Below, one piece after another: positions 46,819-58,988 of a DNA stretch of 64,000 nt (the first letter of the stretch is position 1; each line of letters opens with the position of its first letter). The notes below the pieces were generated by a model. It saw only the letters and a list, made by a program, of their open reading frames with translations. It was not told where the DNA came from and ran no database searches. The stretch is from Physcomitrium patens (lineage: Eukaryota; Streptophyta; Bryopsida; Funariales; Funariaceae). A program made the translations under genes and the position numbers. The DNA lies in contig NC_037265.1 in NCBI RefSeq assembly GCF_000002425.4, forward strand, positions 13,243,369 to 13,307,368. The letters are read 5' to 3'.

Positions 46819-46860
<42 letters not shown>

Positions 46861-47647
46861 TATGATAGTGTCCATATATACTTATCTAAAAGATAAAACA
46901 TTTTATTTATACTTTTATGCATTTATTTATTTTATAATTTTTTAAAGATAAAGTTTATTTAATTAATATTCTTTGTAATCATCTTAGTTAATTTTAAATA
47001 TTTTTTTCAACGTTTATTCTAAATGCTTCTTTTTGAAAAAAATCTATATCAATCAGTCTATTTGCAGTAGAATAAATTAAAAAATAAAGAAAATCTCTTG
47101 TTTAAGGCTAGAAACTTAGAATTTATTATGAAAAAATGACAACTATTAAGATGATTCTTCCAAATGCCTTAAATTAAGATTTGAAAATCTAAGATTTTTC
47201 AATGGACAATCTTCAAGGTATCAAAAGTCAAGAAAATAAGTATTCACAGATTTAAGAATAATATTTCTATACAACTTTGAACCTCTATTGCCTTGATTAA
47301 AGTTTAAACTTAATATTATTGAGTCACAAATTCCACAATGGCACTTAAATGAGTACTAATTTTTTAAATAATACTTCAAAAGTTCTTCACTCTATTTTTA
47401 TTCTTAGCCAAGAATGCAAGAAAAATAATCTTTTCATATTTTATATAAATAAGCTTAAAAAATATATATCTACTAAATAAGCATTAAAAAAATTATTATA
47501 GATATATAATTTTTATATATTTCATAATTAATATAATTCATACAAAATGATATTATAAATTGCAAGTAATTTTTAGTTTTTTTTGGTAATGCTTGACCTT
47601 TGGTGATGGTGCTCCAGCTAACCTCTCCATGAAAGCATGAGAATCAT
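42506..47647. other. AT-rich decayed repeat DNA without recognisable genes
   Basis: Very AT-rich with no long frame. Faint protein-level traces of a Gypsy-like RNase H can be guessed on the minus strand around 43,390-43,600 (a SKYKALIRAI-like block), but not firmly. Simple AT runs lie at 45,826-45,849 and 46,823-46,856. A roughly 70-bp stretch at 46,750-46,820 resembles 52,960-53,030. Read as long-dead retroelements. Confidence 0.55.
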
Positions 47648-49385
47648 TGTTGTTATATTACATGTAATCTTGCTTGAAAATGCACCAGGCACTTAATTAT
47701 AGAAGATAAGTAAAAATGCAACAACAATCCTATTAAGTCTAATAGAATCTTAAATAAATTTTAAGTAATCTTTAAAAAGCTTAATCAAATTTTAACCAAT
47801 CTAAATAAATTAAAAAGAAATTACAAAAGAAATAAAAATAAGTCATAAATTAATCTCAAAGATATATAATAATAAAATTCTAAAGAAATATTAAAAAATA
47901 AAATCTTATAGAAATAATAATAATCTTTTAGAAAATATAATAAATAAAAAATTTAAAAATATTAAAAAAATCCTAAAGAAATACTAAAAATTTAAAATTT
48001 ATATAAATCCTAATCAAATTCTAATTTAATTCCAATTAAATCTTAATTAAAATTTCAATAAATCTTAATTAATTTTTAGATTAAATTTTAATTAAATTCT
48101 AATTAAAACCTAAATTAAAACTTTGATAAAACTTAAATAAAATCTAAATTGAATCTTAATTAAATCCTAATTAATACCCTAATTAAAATCTTAGGTCAAA
48201 TCTTATGAAATACTAAATATGTCCTAAATTCTAACTAAATCCTAAACCCCAGACCAACCCTAATTAAATCCTAAAAAAATCCTAGAAATATCCTAAATCC
48301 TAATGAAATCCTAAATCCTAAACCAATCCTAATCAAATCTTGAATAACTCCAAGAAAAGCTTAAGTAAATCTTAATCAATTATTATGGATATTTGAAAGT
48401 TCAATAAATATTAATAAAATTATAGATTTTAACTAAAATTTCATCCAAACTTCAATCAATAAACAATTAACAAGCATACAAAATTTGAGAAGAATCAAAC
48501 TTATCAATTACAAGAAAAGCTCTTGATTGTTGAAAATCCATCTTCTCTAATTTGAATGCTGATCTTTCAACAAAGATTTCTCCTTGTTGAACAGTTCAAT
48601 TGATCTAAAACTTGGATTCTGTGTAGATATTCAAGTCTAAATTTTTTTTATTAATTTTTTCTTTAATCAAATTAATAGATATTTTTAGATTACAAAATCC
48701 CTCATTGATCCTAAATTTTAATTATTTGAGATGATAACCTACAAAAATTTTCATATTCTTCAATTGAATTACTCAATTGATGTCAAATTTCTTAAATATA
48801 TTTACAACAAGCACAAATTGCCAAATATTCATCTATAAATATACTATAAAACTCAAAAAAATTTAAAATTTGTAAACTTTTTTTTTATTTCTCAAAATCT
48901 AAATCCACCAAATACATCACTAACTTTGAAAATCCTTCAAGATCTTAATATTAATCCAAATGACATAAACCAACTCTCAAAATCTTTTCTCTATTTTACT
49001 CTCAAATTTCACTCTCTAATTAACAAAAGAACCTTAAAGTTTCCACATGTATGTGGTTTTGTACTTCAAGTTTAGATTTTGACCCAAGTTTACAACTAGT
49101 CCTCTTCGAGTATCAATTTTTAGTAATTTGAGATAATTTTTGCTTAAACATATTACTAATTCTTTCCTAAAGATGTCTATATTATTTACTTATCTCATTT
49201 ACTTTGATTTATGCCTCTATAAAAGAAATACAAGTTCTTTCTATAAAATGTAGTATTAAGACCTAACTTTTTACTATCTTCATGTCATTTATCATTATTT
49301 TTTTACTACATCTTTCTACAAGGCTCTTCTATAATAACATCCATATTTTTTTTAATTTTCACCATATAATTATGTTATCATAAAA
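47648..49385 (-). repeat. B-type solo LTR, decayed
   Basis: Starts TGTTGTTATATTACATG and aligns along its length with 27,691-29,354, including the run of CCTAAATCC-type words (about 48,230-48,330) and the final part after 49,090. More AT-rich than its relative. The right end is approximate. Confidence 0.65.
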
Positions 49386-49779
49386 TATTATGAGACTATA
49401 AAGAAACACACGCTAAGTTCAAGAGAATCTGTTTAATTCAATCTTGAAGTTGCCTACACAGTCATGCAAGGATAAGGATAATCTTTTGTGCCACAGTAGT
49501 ACATGAAAGATATCAACTTCAGGTGGAATTTAAATTAAGGATTAAGGTGTTACTCTGATTAAGACTAGTAAGGGTGTAATCCAAAGATTAACATGTTCTT
49601 AATTCCAATTTACAAAGATAGGACAAAGTAGACATGTTATTCATAACAAGTTTGTCTTTGTATGCAATGGCAGTAAAAAGAAATAGACTTGCACATGCAC
49701 TAGTATCCTTGTCGACAATGTAACAAAGTAGAATGTGCATGAAAAAAAGAGCAAATAGAGCTTGAACTAGTAGTAGCTA
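49386..49779. other. No feature recognised
   Basis: Unique-looking sequence of moderate AT content between the B-type LTR and the LINE fragment. No coding or RNA feature could be supported. Confidence 0.4.
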
Positions 49780-51196
49780 CCTCAAAGATGGGGAGACAAG
49801 TGATGATCCATCCGACAAAAGTGATGCTAGGTGAGATTTTACCAAAGGATTTGTTTTGAAGTAGCCAAGGATTTTTGTTGTCAAAACATATTGAACATGT
49901 GACTTTGAACAAAGACAATATTTATCAAGCAATGGACTATCATTGGAAGCGGGTGGTCATTGCATATTTTGTGGGGAGTAAACAACTACCCAAAACCAAG
50001 TAAGAGTGGTTGACCAGCATATTGAAGGAAATAACAAAGGAGTACCAGCTTGAGAGAGATTTAGGGTTCAGTTTTTTTCAAGTTATTGGGAAAGACGAGG
50101 CAGCTACACAAAAGTTGCTTATATACGTGCCCCACATTTTAAGGTGGGGCACATGCATATTTCAACCTGTCTTAAGGTTTAACCCGGCTCAATCCACAGA
50201 CATGAAAATGCCTACGTGGATTATGTTGAAAGCAGTACTAGACTAGTTTCGGAGCAGATTGCAAGAGTTGGCTTAAAGCCTAGGAGCAGTGGTGGGCAAA
50301 CATCGAGGGAATGCACATTGCTTAGACCAGAAGTTTTGTATAGCTCTGAAGATCGGTGTACTGTTTGAATTAACGTTGGGTGTTGTGAATCTAATAATGG
50401 GAGACGTAACTCTTATAAAGGTTGATTATAACAATCTTCCGATTCAGTGTCGATACTGTATCTCAAGTACGTACATAGTGAAGGATTGCCATGCTTTACA
50501 CGGCGCAAAGAGAACATGTACTCAATCCATAGCAGCATGGAAGACTAATGAAGATGCAGATTGCCCCCTGCCCGTAGTCTTGGAGGAATTTATCCAGGAC
50601 CTGCCGAAAGACTGCAGGTGGATAATTGGTGGCAATTGGATTTTCACGGAAAGCAGAGCGGACAAGTCGAACATGAACGGGTCACTACCACCCACCCAAG
50701 AGTTGAGACTGTTCCACAACCTTACTAAGACACTGCAGGTTGCGGACGACTTCTCAGCATCGAATAACATCAGATTCAACTGGGATATCCATCGAAGAGG
50801 GGCGTCACGACCCATGGCTAGACTCGATCGGATATATGCCTTCTCATTACCCGGGTCCAAGCCCAAGAGTTCAGAGTACCACATCAGAGGTGATAACACC
50901 CACTCGGACTACCTCTCCGTGTGGAAGGAGGTACAACTATTCCCATAACCGAGGAGGAATTTGCGTTACGTAATGAATTCGACATTTTTGAACGACCCAG
51001 CGGTCCAGGCTCAAATACGTCGGCTGTGGGTTGCACACGCAAATTTGGGATTTTTTGGGAAAATTCGTAGGTATGTAAAGTTCTACAAGAAGTGGTGTAT
51101 TAACAAGGCGGAGGAGAGACACAGGATGGAGACGACCATCCGTCGACGGCTTGACGAGGCGGTGGCCGGCCTCCATCAAGACCCCAGCAATGCCTA
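49780..51196 (+). mobile_element. L1-type LINE fragment (ORF1-like region and endonuclease, no RT)
   Basis: The first part (to about 50,400) matches the DUF4283-type ORF1 of plant LINEs: YHWKRVVIAYFVGSKQLP, LERDLGFSFFQVIGKDEAAT and FNPAQSTDMKMPTWIMLK. A zinc knuckle follows (CRYCISSTYIVKDC). The frame then passes straight into the second half of an endonuclease/exonuclease domain: WIIGGNWIFTESRADKSN, ARLDRIYAFSLPGS and HIRGDNTHSDYLSVW. The last part (50,970-51,196) is the helical region after the endonuclease. The first half of the endonuclease and all of the reverse transcriptase are missing, so the copy is internally deleted and 3' truncated. It also has stop codons in the ORF1 part (for example at about 50,008 and 50,243). 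Confidence 0.82.
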
Positions 51197-52960
51197 GGTA
51201 GTCCAAGATCCTATTCTTACTCCTACCGGAAAACCTCCTGCGGCTAATATGGACGAACAATCGCAATCACACGCTTCGCAATCTCACAACCTCGCCGACA
51301 AATCACCGCAGCATATTCGCCGCTCGACCCACATTCGAGCTCCGCCGCGCTCCCATGACAGCTATGTCCGCGTTGATCTAGCCGAATTCTTCATAGCCAC
51401 CACAGAGGAAGGGAGCGAACAACTTTCGTTCCAGGAGGCCCAATATGACCTCCGCTGGATTTCAGCTATGCAATCAGAATTCAACTCCATCCTCAAGAAT
51501 AATTCGTGGGATCTCGTCCCTCTACCTCCCCGAGTTTGCCCAATCAGTGCTCGATGGATATATAAAGTCAAGCTTGGTATCAATGGCGGCCCTGCCCGCC
51601 ACAAAGCCAGAATCGTGGCATGCGGGTTCGAACAGCAACATGGAGTGAATTTTCAAGAAACTTTCGCATCCACAATTTGGTGGGAGTCCATTCGCCTAGT
51701 CATCGGCCTCGCCGAACACCATTCATGGCCAATCTACCACATGGATGTGGCCACAGAATTCCTCAACCGCTATATCCACGACGATGTGTTCATGCTCCAA
51801 CCCCCAAGGTGCATAACTCCAGGCTCCGAACATCTAGTCTGCATGTTGAACTGGTCACTCCACGGACTGAAGCAATCCCCACGAGCTTGGTATAGTCGGA
51901 TAGATAGTTTCCTACGCAACAAAGGTATGTCCCGTAAGCAAGCCGACTCAAATGTTTACTACACCACACATGTATCCTCGGCCGTAATGCTGGTTCTATA
52001 TGTAGACGATCTATTGATCACAGGCTCAGATCCGCATGCCATCGCAACTCTCAAAAGGCTACTACAGAAAGAGTTCAAAATGGTGGAACTTAGCCTTATA
52101 CAGAAGTTCTTAGGAGTACAGTTTTTACAAACTGATGGGGGAATACTTCTCCACTAATCCAATTACGCTCGTACCATCCTTGCCGACTACAACATGACTC
52201 ATTGTGCCCACTCTCACGTCCCATTGCCCGAAACGACCCGCCTGCGCAAAGCCACCAGCAAATCTTTGGTCAACGAGCAGCACTACTAAACCAACCAACG
52301 AACAATTGGCTGATATACTCACTAAAGCACTAGAAAGGAGCAAATTTGAAGCTTGTAGGAACAAACTTAGCCTGAAAACGATAGATGAAATAGATCTCTA
52401 CAAACCCATTAGTCAAATTAGCTAATCATATAGGTCTCAACTTCAATTCTAGATCTAAAGCTTTTTAAATTAGCACCACTAAATCCTTTCACATAAGGCT
52501 CACAAGTATCTCAACTATATAAATCCCTGGAGATCCATCTCTCCACACAAGAGAGGATCGCCGCAAGAACTTGCTGGAGCAGGAACAACAGCGACCAAAA
52601 TACCAAAAGCAAAATCTGGAGCTTCGAACAAGAGAAACAAAAGCAGACCATAAAACTCAGTAAAATCTTCCTTCAAACAAACGGCTCAGACAAAAACTTG
52701 AAGGGTTCAAATCTCGAATCCTCTGAGGAAATGCCATCACTGAAGGAGATGTAAAAACGAGGAGATGAGAGTAGAAGGGAGTGTTGAACGTTACTCTCAC
52801 CTACTCATTTGTTATACATTCTGTTAGGACAAATAGAGTTTATTCATCTTAGTCTCATTATATTGTAAGGATATATATACCCTTTTCTCTCCTCTTCTAA
52901 TGAACTGTACGTTCCAATCGTTTTATTCGTAGTTTTGTTCAGTTTGTATGTCTTCTACAT
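51197..52960 (+). mobile_element. Ty1/Copia element, 5' truncated, with 3' LTR (broken)
   Basis: Starts abruptly at the LINE junction in the integrase-RT linker (RRSTHIRAPPRSHDSYV). RT follows with NNSWDLVPLPPRVCPISARW, WIYKVKLG, HMDVATEFLNRYIHDDVFM and the catalytic VLYVDDLLITGS box (51,249-52,157). A shortened RNase H end follows (52,270-52,425, EQLADILTKALERSKFE). A purine tract precedes a short LTR (TGTTGAACG at 52,782 to about 52,960) with a TATATA box. Fossil with a few breaks. Confidence 0.85.
52782..52960 (+). repeat. Short 3' LTR of the truncated Copia element
   Basis: Preceded by the purine tract GAGAGTAGAAGGGAG. Starts TGTTGAACGTTACTC, contains GGATATATATACCC (TATA-like) and ends near TCTTCTACA. 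Only one copy is present, so the right end is inferred from the TG...CA rule. Confidence 0.6.
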
Positions 52961-53368
52961 ATATCCATCTAAATTAAATTTCTTTTTATTACACCTAGAT
53001 GACTAATTATGACATGTTATTTCCATAGCACAACAAGGGACTCCAAACCTAGTATAAATATATAAATTTATTTTGATGTATATAAAATCTATGAAATGTG
53101 TTGAGATCATTAAATGTAGCTGGCGCTCTCCATAATATTTATTGTAGACTACAATAATTACCATAGCTACAGTATTTAGAGTCTAGTGGAGAAGTATTGT
53201 TTATCCTCTCCTTTTTTCTCCTCTTATATACTAGACACAACTAGATAAATAGATTTTTGTGTGTGTGAAGCTCTCCTTAGAAACCCTCTTGCATGTATGA
53301 CTTACTACTACTCTTGTGTGTGTATATGACTTACTATTACTCTTATGTCTTTCTAAACATTCTCAACA

Positions 53369-53386
53369 CGTTATCAGCACGACTCT
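53369..53386 (+). other. Candidate primer-binding site of the Copia element
   Basis: CGTTATCAGCACGACTC directly after the 5' LTR. This wording follows the LTR in many plant Copia elements. Confidence 0.6.
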
Positions 53387-53579
53387 CTTCTATACACTAT
53401 CACAATTTTTTGCTCTAGTCTTTGACTCTTCAAACTTGTTGCTATCCTTGCTCAGTCTCTGCCTCACTGTCTGCCTCATGATCTTGTTCTTCTTACTGGC
53501 CCTTCACACATTAGCTGCTTGCTTAGAGCACTTGTTCCACTCTCTGTCCTACTTGCTTAGAATACTTAATCCAACCTAA

Positions 53580-53843
53580 CTCCACCCCAGCCTGCTCCCT
53601 ACTGCACCCCATGCCTGCCACCAAATTACTGCCAAATAGCCGTCGAGCTATCGCCAAACCCGCTACTGTTGCCACTGCCATCCTATCATCGCTGACGCTG
53701 CCTCCCGCCGCCGTCGCCGCCCTAACGATGCTGCTGCTATCCGCCGCTGTTGTCCATCGATGCCCGCCGTTGCCACCCTGCCGCCCTACCACTGCTTGTT
53801 GCCTCCATCTTATTGTTGTTCTGCTGCCTTAATCTACAATCTC

Positions 53844-53876
<33 letters not shown>
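53580..53876 (+). other. GC-rich leader and AT run between LTR and gag
   Basis: About 250 bp rich in CCGCC and CTGCTG words (53,580-53,840), in sharp contrast to its AT-rich surroundings, then an AT dinucleotide run at 53,845-53,876. It opens a chance frame of about 70 alanine/proline-rich residues, which I regard as non-coding leader. Confidence 0.55.
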
Positions 53877-53880
<4 letters not shown>

Positions 53881-53984
53881 ATTTTTTCAAGTTCAAGTTT
53901 ATCATTTTATTTGACTTTATATTTTAAGATACGTTTTACTCAAATTTTCTACTTGATCTTGTATTTTCTTTACAGATTTATTTA

Positions 53985-54900
53985 TAATGAGTGCTTCAAC
54001 ATCTTCAACTACTTCTACTATGGTTCCAACTATTACCAGTACATCCTAACATTTTCAAGCTCTTTTATTTCCACCATTGACTATGGATGGAAACAATTAT
54101 CTATTATGGACAAAAATGGCAAAAGTAAATTTATTTACAGAACAACTCTCGGATGCTATTATGTTTGAAGAGTCTCCTACAATAAGTATTTCTATACCTC
54201 ATGCTATTCGTTGGAAAGCACTTCTTTTCCTTCCTCGTCACCTTGTACGTGCATTACAACATCAATAGTTGGAAATAGAAGATCCTGTAGAACTTTGGAA
54301 GAATCTTAAATCTAGCTTTGATCATCAAAAGATCATTTTTCTTCTACGTGCACGTCATAATTGGACACATTTATGTATCTTGGATTTTCCAAATTTAAAT
54401 GCTTTCAATATTGAAATGTATAGTATTGTCTCACAATTATAATTATAAGGACAAAGCATTTCTGAAGAAGAAATGATTGAGAAAACTATCTCTACATTTC
54501 CTCATGTATCTGCTGTGCTTGCACAACAATACAGGAACATGAAATTTCAGAGTCATTCTAATCTCATGTCCTATCTACTTCTTGCGGAGAAGCAAAATGA
54601 GCTACTCTTGCGCAATGTGGAAGCTCGTCCTATTGAAACTACAGTTCGAAAATCTCATGCACTTAATATTTCAAAGCCTAAGAAGAAATTATATAAACAT
54701 GGAAAACATACTCATAAGTATCACGGTAGTCATAGTCAAGACCATTTCTACCCATATGGAAAGAATAAATGTTCTACTATTAATTATAATAGAAAATAAA
54801 AATCAGAGATGCGTTCTTGCCATAAGTGTAGAATGATTGGACATTTAGCATATGCGTGTCGTACTTCAAAATATTTTATTAAAATATTCTAAGAAAATAA
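53985..54900 (+). pseudogene. Copia gag region (53,099 element)
   Basis: LTMDGNNYLLWTKMAKVNL begins the UBN2-type gag domain. A basic tail with many histidines and lysines follows, then a CCHC knuckle, CHKCRMIGHLAYAC, at about 54,817-54,858. Fossil. Confidence 0.85.
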
Positions 54901-56200
54901 GAAATTACAAGCTGAGGCTCGTGAAGTTCATACCATGGATGCGTTCATGGATTCAATTGGTATTGATGACTTAGAGGCTTATATGAATGATAGAACCTCT
55001 GATGATGAATCAAATGATGCATTCATTGATTCTACAACAATACATACTATCTTGCGAGATAGACAATTTTTTATTGAAAAATCTTCAACTTGGTAAACTA
55101 AAAATATGATGACCATGGTTGGAGCAAATGCATTTTGTTTCCAAGAGGACACAGCGATGGAAAAATTACTTGCGGGTTCCATCATAAAATGTAAACATGT
55201 GATGTTTGCACCCTCAATACCTCGGAGTCTAATCAACTATCGAGATGTGTATATTAATGGTTATCACCTCTCGATCGCTACTTTAAATAGAAAAGAGGTT
55301 TTGATTCTTGCGAAGAACCATAAAGTTATTGAAAAGCTTTTGCTATAGAAAATGGTTTATAGCAAATTGTGATTCGGCCTCCCATTATATTTAATTTTGC
55401 ATCATCTATCTCAGAGAGTTGTGTTTCTCTCTAGCATGGATGATTGGGACATCCAAGATCCACATTATTTAGAAAGATCATTCCATGTATAACTGGATAC
55501 AATTTAAAGCCTACAAATGTAGATTCTATGGAATTATGTCGTGTATGCATACAAGGTAAAATGATTACTCGGCCTTCAATTTGGAAACTTCCACAAGAAT
55601 TACCACCAATACTTCAAAGATTGCATGGTGATATTTGTGGTCCTATTAATCCAATATCAGGACCACTTCGTTATTTTTTGGTCTTTGTTGATGCATCAGG
55701 TAAACAATCACATGTTTCATTATTATCAACTCAAAACATGGTGTTTTCCAATCTTATATCTATGCTTATTTGCTTTCGGGCACATTTTCTTGATTATACT
55801 ATAAAAACATTGCGTATGGATAATGCAAAAGAATTCACATCAAAGTCTTTTGAAGACTATTGTACTGCAACAGGAATCGAGTTGATATATTGTGTTCCAT
55901 ATAAACATGCTAAAAATAGACTTGTAGAGTCATTTATAAAGCATATACAACTCATTACCTAGCCACTCCTCCTTCACGCAAATCTATCTGCATCTATGTG
56001 GGGTCATGCAGTTTTACATGCTATAGCATTAATACGCCTCTGTCCTTCTTTTCTTGGAATTGTTTCACCACATGAGCTCATTTTGGGTCGTATTCCAAAT
56101 GTATCTCACTTACAAATATTTGATTGCCGTGCTTGGATTCTAATACTAGAACCTCAACGGTGTACCATTGGAACTCATTGACAGGAAGGCATATATGTAG
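54900..56200 (+). pseudogene. Copia protease and integrase region (53,099 element)
   Basis: The protease is short and decayed. The GAG-pre-integrase zinc-binding part is near 55,440 (HPRSTLFRKI, ELCRVCIQGK). Integrase core: RLHGDICGPINPISGPLRYF, FVDASGKQSHVS, KTLRMDNAKEFTSKSFEDYC and KNRLVESFIKHIQ. The C-terminal part has GRIPNVSHLQIFDCRAW. Fossil. Confidence 0.87.
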
Positions 56201-58500
56201 GTTTTGATTCACCAAGCATTATTCGTATTGTTGATCCATCAAGTGGCACATTATTATGTGCACGTTTGCAAAATTGTCGTTTTGAAGAAACTGTATTTCC
56301 ATCTCTTAAAGGAAGAGTATCCAATCAACAAAGAAATAAAGTACTCATATTTGAAGCACCAAAAACATTTATAATAAATCCCGATCCTAAGACATCTTTG
56401 GCAGAAATTGAAGTTGTTAAGATTTTGTATTTAAAACAGATTATGGATGAAACACCTAATGGCTTCAATGATGCACCTAGAATTACAAGAGTTCCTATTA
56501 ATGAGGCTCAGAATGCACCTGCTCAAATTGCAGTGCCATTGACTACAATACCTCAAGTTATAACAACAACAACTAAAAGAACACATGGACCAGATAAGCA
56601 ACCACATAAGAAGAAAGCTATAAAATTAACTAATCCTGGTATTATTTCTCAAGAAATTGCCACTCATCTTGCAAGACTACCAATTCATGATGATATATCG
56701 ATGCATAATGTACCTTCAATTCCTATGAAAAATAATCTTGGAATTCGAAGGAATAAGAACAAATTGAGTAAAGAATTATCTATTATGTATTGTGCTACAG
56801 ATGATATTTGGGACAAACTAGCTATTACGATAGATGAATCATTTGCATATATGATTATAGAAGCACTTTTTTATGAGGAAGACGATCTTGAACCTCAAAC
56901 CATCAAAGAGGCGATGCATCACTCAGATTAGTCAAAATAGAAAACTACTATTGAGGAAGAGTATGCCTCTTTGCATAAGAGGAAAGTCTTTGATCCAATT
57001 GTAGACACTCTTACATCTTGCCCTGTGGGATATAAAATGGTATTAATATGCAAGCAAGATGCTCAAGGCCAAATAACCTGCTATAAAGCTCGCCTTGTTC
57101 CTCAAGGATTTACTCAACGATTTGGCATTGATTATGAATCCATATATTTTTCAGTCATGGATTCAATTACATTTCAATATATTATTGGAATAACAGTTCA
57201 TGCTACCCTTGAGATGCATCTAATGGATGTAGTAAGTGCATATCTATATGGTTCTCTTGATGCAAATATTTATATGAAAGTTCCACCTGACTTAGAAAGA
57301 GGAACTTCAAATCAACCTGCTTCAAGAAAATATCGTGGTATTAAATTATATAAGGCCTTGTATGGTTTAAAACAATCTGGACGAATGTGATATCAACATC
57401 TTCGAGATTATTTAATTACAAATAATTTTATAAGTGATCCACTAATCCCTTGTTTGTTTATCAAACGAGATAAAACTGGTTTTGTAATCATTGCTGTATA
57501 TGTTGATGATCTTAACCTAGTGGGCACTACATCTGCATGTGTTACAGCTACAAACCTACTAATACATGAATTTGAGATGAAAATGCTAGGAAAAATAACT
57601 TTTTGCATTGGCCTTCAGATTATGTATCTAACACATGGTAGCATTTTTCTCTACCAACTAATATATATTAGACGAATCTTATGAAGATTTAATATGATTG
57701 ATGCTTATTTATTGTCCACACCAATGGTTGGATGTGGTCGTGATGGTCATGATCCATATTGTCCATACGATGAGGAAGAGGAAATATTGGGACACCAATA
57801 TCCATACCTCTTAGAGTTTGGAGCACTTTTGTATTTAGCTACATCTACAAGACCAGATATTGCATTTGCAGTTAGTGTTCTTGCAAGACATAGTGCATGT
57901 CCAACATTATAACATTGGAATGGCATCAAACATTTATTACGTTATTTAAAAAGTACTGAAGACTTAGGATTATACTACACAAAATCCGCAGATCCAAAAT
58001 TGATTGAATATTGTGATGCATGATATAAATCTGATATTGCAACAGCTCAATCTCAAATAGGATATGTATTCTTAAGATATGGAGCTGCAATATCTTGGAA
58101 ATTAGTGAAACAAACAATAACTGCAACTTGATCCAACCATGCAGAAATTATTGCCTTACATGAAGCATCTCGAGAATGTATTTGGTTGCGATCAATTGAT
58201 AAATTCATTCAAACAACTTGTGGATTTTCATATGATGATTCTCCAACTATCTTGCATGAAGATAATAGTGCTTGTATTACACAGATGCAAGTTGGTTTCA
58301 TTAAAGGCAACAAGACAAAGCATATTGATCTAAAGTATTTTAGTTATACTCATGACTTAATTACTGATCAAGTACTTATAATTAAGAAAATTGAATCTAC
58401 AAATAACCTTGCTGATCTCTTCACCAAAGGTCTTTCATTAAGCAACCATCGTCGACTTACTTATGGCATTGGTATGCGACGACTTGCTTTTCTTGAATAA
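56200..58500 (+). pseudogene. Copia reverse transcriptase and RNase H region (53,099 element)
   Basis: RT: VGYKMVLICKQDAQGQITCY, KARLVPQGFTQRFGIDYES, LMDVVSAYLYGSLDANIYM and the catalytic AVYVDDLNLVG box. RNase H: a late block with LHEDNSACITQMQ, KTKHIDLKYFSYTHDL and NLADLFTKGLSLSNHR up to the final stop at about 58,500. Fossil. Confidence 0.9.
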
Positions 58501-58988
58501 AAAAGTAAATGAGCTCTTTAAATAATTAAAGAAAATGATGTTGTACTCTTTTTCCTTCATCTATGGTTTTAACTTAAATAAAATAAGGTTTTCCTAGATA
58601 ATATTTTAATGAGGCAACAATTGTTGATCTTGCAAGATCACAGAAAAGTATAGATCATAATTCTATATAAATTTTATATTATGTAAATATTATGATGAGC
58701 GAGGAAGAGTGTTGAGATCATTAAATATAGCCGACGCTCTCCATAATATTTATTGTAGACTACAATAATTACCATAGCTACAATATTTAAAATCTAGTGG
58801 AGAAGTATTGTTTATCCTCTCCTTTTTTTTCTTCTTGTATACGAGACACAACTAGATGAATAGATTTTTGTGTGTGTGAAGTTCTCTCTCCTTAGAAACC
58901 CTCTTGTGTGTATGACTTACTACTACTCTTGTGTGTATGTATGACTTACTATTACTCTTGTGTCTTTCTAAACATTCTCAACAAAATA

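Larger units (their letters stand above)
53099..58983 (+). mobile_element. Ty1/Copia element with two LTRs, broken
   Basis: LTRs 53,099-53,368 and 58,710-58,983, TGTTGAG...CTCAACA. Flanks are AAATG on the left and AAATA on the right, a target repeat with one difference. The LTRs differ at about 17 of 270 positions (about 6%), so it is clearly older than family A copy 2. Internal order: primer-binding site, GC-rich leader, gag, protease, integrase, RT, RNase H, purine tract GAGGAAGAG. Integrase before RT is the Copia order. About ten or more breaks. Confidence 0.93.

Noticed and set aside
45826-46856. AT dinucleotide runs as replication or attachment sites
   Set aside because: Ordinary microsatellites in AT-rich DNA; no further support.
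53611-53832. Alanine/proline-rich frame of 73 codons
   Set aside because: Results from the GC-rich Copia leader; the opposite strand is also open, and no protein family is evident.
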